A DNA stretch of 64,000 nt from an uncultured Flavobacteriaceae bacterium (GTDB taxonomy: Bacteria; Bacteroidota; Bacteroidia; Flavobacteriales; Flavobacteriaceae), in contig CANMRV010000005.1 of assembly GCA_947500435.1 (NCBI GenBank), positions 372,001 to 436,000 of the forward strand, read 5' to 3'. The notes beneath the pieces are model-generated. The model searched no databases, was not told the DNA's origin, and saw nothing but the letters and a program-made list of their open reading frames with translations. The position numbers were made by a program, and so were the translations under genes. Positions 59,985 to 64,000 of the stretch are shown here, in pieces. Numbering within the stretch: position 1 is the first letter of the stretch; the number at the start of each line of letters is the position of its first letter.

Positions 59985-62387
59985 TTAAAATTTAAAGTTA
60001 TAGGTGACCGCAGGTACTATTCCGAAAATAGAAGTTCGAACCGCTTCGTTTACTCCTGTATCCACATTTCTTCTAAAATTGATGGAAGCGGCATTTCTGC
60101 GAGAATACAGGTTATAAATGCTAAAGACCCACTCTGCTTGTAGCTTGCGGTTTTTGTTTTTTCGAGGTGTGAGCGTGGCAGAAATATCAATTCGATGATA
60201 ATCGGGAAGACGTTCCGTATTTCTTAATCCGTAATAAGGAACGGTCAAGCCCTGAAATTCGAATTGACCTACCGGATAATTGGTAGGTTGTCCTGTTTGA
60301 TACACAAAATTTGAATTGAAATTCCATTTCTCATTTAAGTCATAGCTAGCAAATAGTGAAATGTCATGCGTCTTGTCATACGGAGTACTGTACCAATTGC
60401 CAAAGTTAATGCCTGTTTCTAGATTTGATCTTCCGTTGTCTACGTTCGATACCCTTCCTGGTGTGCGCTGTTCTGATTTTGAAAGGGTGTATGCAAGCCA
60501 TCCCTGGAATTTACCTTCATTCTTTCTTAGAAGAAATTCTAATCCATAGGCTCTTGCTTCTCCATTTAGAATGACCGTTTCAATAGCATCATTGGCTATT
60601 AAGTTGGCTCCGTCAATATAATCGATTCTATTTTGGATGTCTTTATAAAATACTTCTGTTTCAAAAGAATAGTCGCCACCTTTTATGTTCTTGAAAAAAC
60701 CTAAAGCGTATTGGTCCAAAAGTTGTGGTTTTGTAAACGGCCCACTTGGTGTCCATACATCTAAGGGAGTAGGGGAGCTGGTATTGGAAAGTAGATGCAG
60801 GTATTGCGCTAGTCTTGTATAACTTGCCTTTACGGAGCTATTGTTATTAAAAGTATAGGAAAGCGATAGTCTTGGTTCAAAATTGTTAAATGTTGCCAAG
60901 TTTCCGCCTCCTCTTGTGTTTACAGTTTCAATTGGTTCTGCTTCTTGATACACCAAAAGAAAAGGGTCAAAAAGTACAGGATTGTTATTTTCATAGACAT
61001 TTAATTTCTCTTGTCCTAAGCGAATAAAGTTGCTAAACCGAACACCATACCCAAGACTTAAGTTTTTGGTAATATCATGTTCAACGTCAATATATGCCGC
61101 AAATTCGTTTGCATACTTTTTTGTAAGCTGATCCTCAATAATACCAGAATCGGCATTGCTCGGGGCGATTTTCCCCGGATTAAAAGCATAGTATATATTG
61201 TTTATACCATAGTTGACTTGCAGTTTATCACTTAGATAATGTTTAAGATCATACTTTACATTAAAATTCTGTATGCCTGAATTCCAATCAAAACCAACGA
61301 AATCTAGTTTCAATCCGTAATAGTAGTCGGAATAAATTAAAGAGAGATTCGAAAAGAGTTTGTCAGAGAATAGGTGGTTCCAACGAAAATTACCCACGGA
61401 ATTTCCGTAAGTATTAACGAAACTATCGTTTATTCCAAAGACATCCCTCCCAAAATATCCAGATAAATAGATACTGTTTTTGTCGTTGATTTTGTAATTC
61501 AACTTTGTATTTAAATCATAAAAATACGCTGTGTTATCCTGATTAAATAAAGGAAGAAATAGATGCGCGTACGAACCTCTTCCGCCAACCAAGAAAGCTG
61601 CTTTGTCTTTTACGATAGGGCCTTCAACCAGCAGTCTACTTGCTACTGCGCCAATTCCTCCATTTACTTTAAGTTCTTTGCTATTTCCTTCCTTCTGGAA
61701 AATATCGAGCACAGAAGATACCCTTCCGCCATAACGAGCGGGAATACCTCCTTTATACAATTTAATATCTTTAATCGCATCAGGATTGAAAACTGAAAAG
61801 AAGCCAAATAAATGCGAAGAATTAAAAATTATGGCTTCATCTAGAAGGATAAGGTTCTGATCTACTGCACCACCACGAACATTAAATCCTGAGGCACCCT
61901 CTCCGGCATTCGTAACACCTGGAAGCAATAGAATGGATTTAATCACATCAGCTTCCCCCAGAATTACCGGTATTTTCTTGATAGTCTCTACGGACATGGT
62001 ATTCACGCTCATTTGTGGGGTGCGAATGTCCATTTTCTCAACATCTTCGGTAACAATTACTTCGTCTAACTGTTCAGCAGCCTCTACGAGTTGGAAATTG
62101 ATTTTTTGATTTTGGGTTAGTGAAATAGTTTGAACTACATCTTTAAAACCCAAGTAATTAACCAAGATTTGATATTCTCCCTCGGGAAGAGTGATGGAGT
62201 AAAAACCATATTCGTTGGTGGTCACTCCAGTTTGGAGTTTAGGTACGGCAATGGTGACTCCTATCAAGGTCTCATTACTTGCTGCTTCGGAAATAGTTCC
62301 GCTCAGCGTATATTTTTGTTGTGCAAAACAGAAGTTGGAAAAACTAAAAAATAGTAAAAACAGGAGGATTCCAATGTGCTTGGTCAT
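59985..62387 (-). CDS. TonB-dependent receptor with CarboxypepD_reg domain
   Basis: 800 residues. Signal peptide to about 22 (FAQQ), carboxypeptidase regulatory-like domain (about 25-110, YTLSGTISEAASNETLIGVTIAV), plug domain (about 118-230, including GVTNAGEGASGFNVRGGAVDQNLILLDEA), then a 22-strand barrel ending AVTYNFKF. It imports an unknown large solute with TonB energy, together with the DUF4249 protein encoded 4 bp downstream. No susD gene and no riboswitch are nearby, so the substrate cannot be inferred. Confidence 0.9.
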   Translation of the reverse strand: MTKHIGILLFLLFFSFSNFCFAQQKYTLSGTISEAASNETLIGVTIAVPKLQTGVTTNEYGFYSITLPEGEYQILVNYLGFKDVVQTISLTQNQKINFQLVEAAEQLDEVIVTEDVEKMDIRTPQMSVNTMSVETIKKIPVILGEADVIKSILLLPGVTNAGEGASGFNVRGGAVDQNLILLDEAIIFNSSHLFGFFSVFNPDAIKDIKLYKGGIPARYGGRVSSVLDIFQKEGNSKELKVNGGIGAVASRLLVEGPIVKDKAAFLVGGRGSYAHLFLPLFNQDNTAYFYDLNTKLNYKINDKNSIYLSGYFGRDVFGINDSFVNTYGNSVGNFRWNHLFSDKLFSNLSLIYSDYYYGLKLDFVGFDWNSGIQNFNVKYDLKHYLSDKLQVNYGINNIYYAFNPGKIAPSNADSGIIEDQLTKKYANEFAAYIDVEHDITKNLSLGYGVRFSNFIRLGQEKLNVYENNNPVLFDPFLLVYQEAEPIETVNTRGGGNLATFNNFEPRLSLSYTFNNNSSVKASYTRLAQYLHLLSNTSSPTPLDVWTPSGPFTKPQLLDQYALGFFKNIKGGDYSFETEVFYKDIQNRIDYIDGANLIANDAIETVILNGEARAYGLEFLLRKNEGKFQGWLAYTLSKSEQRTPGRVSNVDNGRSNLETGINFGNWYSTPYDKTHDISLFASYDLNEKWNFNSNFVYQTGQPTNYPVGQFEFQGLTVPYYGLRNTERLPDYHRIDISATLTPRKNKNRKLQAEWVFSIYNLYSRRNAASINFRRNVDTGVNEAVRTSIFGIVPAVTYNFKF

Positions 62388-62460
62388 TCAGGCAATTTTT
62401 TTATAAAAATAAACAGAAAACCCCCCAATAGGAAAGCATTAACATTTCTTTTAACAAGAA

Positions 62461-62488
62461 AGCCCTTTGCATAAACACACAAAGGGCT
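62461..62488 (-). terminator. icd terminator
   Basis: AGCCCTTTG (62461-62469) pairs with CAAAGGGCT (62480-62488) around a ten-base loop; on the minus strand it is followed by a T-rich stretch. Confidence 0.8.
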
Positions 62489-62512
62489 TCGATATAATGT
62501 GAATGGCACTTT

Positions 62513-64000
<1,488 letters not shown>

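Overview
The window is a gene-dense, AT-rich stretch of a Bacteroidota chromosome, almost certainly from the family Flavobacteriaceae. The evidence is the set of family-restricted proteins (DUF4252, DUF4249 with its TonB receptor, DUF4294, DUF6263, DUF6495, DUF6624), a 950-residue CarB, a monomeric-type isocitrate dehydrogenase, outer-membrane TonB receptors with lipoprotein partners, and promoters of the TTG / TAnnTTTG type used by this phylum. I cannot name the genus. There are no tRNA or rRNA genes, no CRISPR array, no insertion sequence and no phage genes; it reads as core chromosome with small accessory islands.

Layout. 1-4312: end of mtaB, a small GNAT protein, an alpha/beta hydrolase, a lytic transglycosylase, two envelope proteins and rpmH (55 aa). 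4430-15906: carB, chrA, a GIY-YIG protein, then the oxidative pentose phosphate genes gnd, zwf and pgl with a 38-codon membrane ORF between zwf and pgl, followed by a thioesterase, a membrane protein and rmuC. 15971-22187: a vitamin B12 uptake locus, with an ABC importer on the minus strand and, divergently, a cobalamin riboswitch, a BtuB-like receptor and a BtuG-like surface propeller. 22266-28545: two tandem S41 protease lipoproteins, then an ECF sigma factor, a one-TM anti-sigma-like protein and three DUF4252 proteins.

28670-39620: MscS channel, purB, a haem-binding protein, a sirtuin head to head with trmH, small enzymes, a GH13 amylase lipoprotein, a DEAD-box helicase and rdgB. 39688-43516: an isoprenylcysteine methyltransferase-like protein, then four iteron-like repeats ending 4 bp before a SatD-like gene, which overlaps a DUF3307 membrane gene and is followed closely by a clan-A glycoside hydrolase and an alpha/beta hydrolase. 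43719-53694: a SerB-SerA fusion, rlmH, the nadC-yihY-DUF2147-priA run, a LytTR regulator, and rpsF-rpsR-rplI. 53840-64000: hisS, a Nudix protein, an M42 peptidase, DUF4294, glycerate kinase, a DUF4249/TonB pair and the C-terminal two-thirds of icd.

The observation most worth following is the SatD-like locus. The protein appears to combine a nucleotidyl-cyclase-like palm (GDI and RGDEFQ motifs) with a C-terminal helix-turn-helix, sits next to a multi-pass membrane protein, and is preceded by four evenly spaced 19-bp repeats that look like operators. Other points of interest are a predicted leaderless btuF transcript back to back with the riboswitch promoter, a covarying palindrome shared by two distant loci, a full Shine-Dalgarno sequence in front of priA in a phylum that seldom uses one, a CarB without its allosteric domain, and a sirtuin lacking the zinc cysteines.
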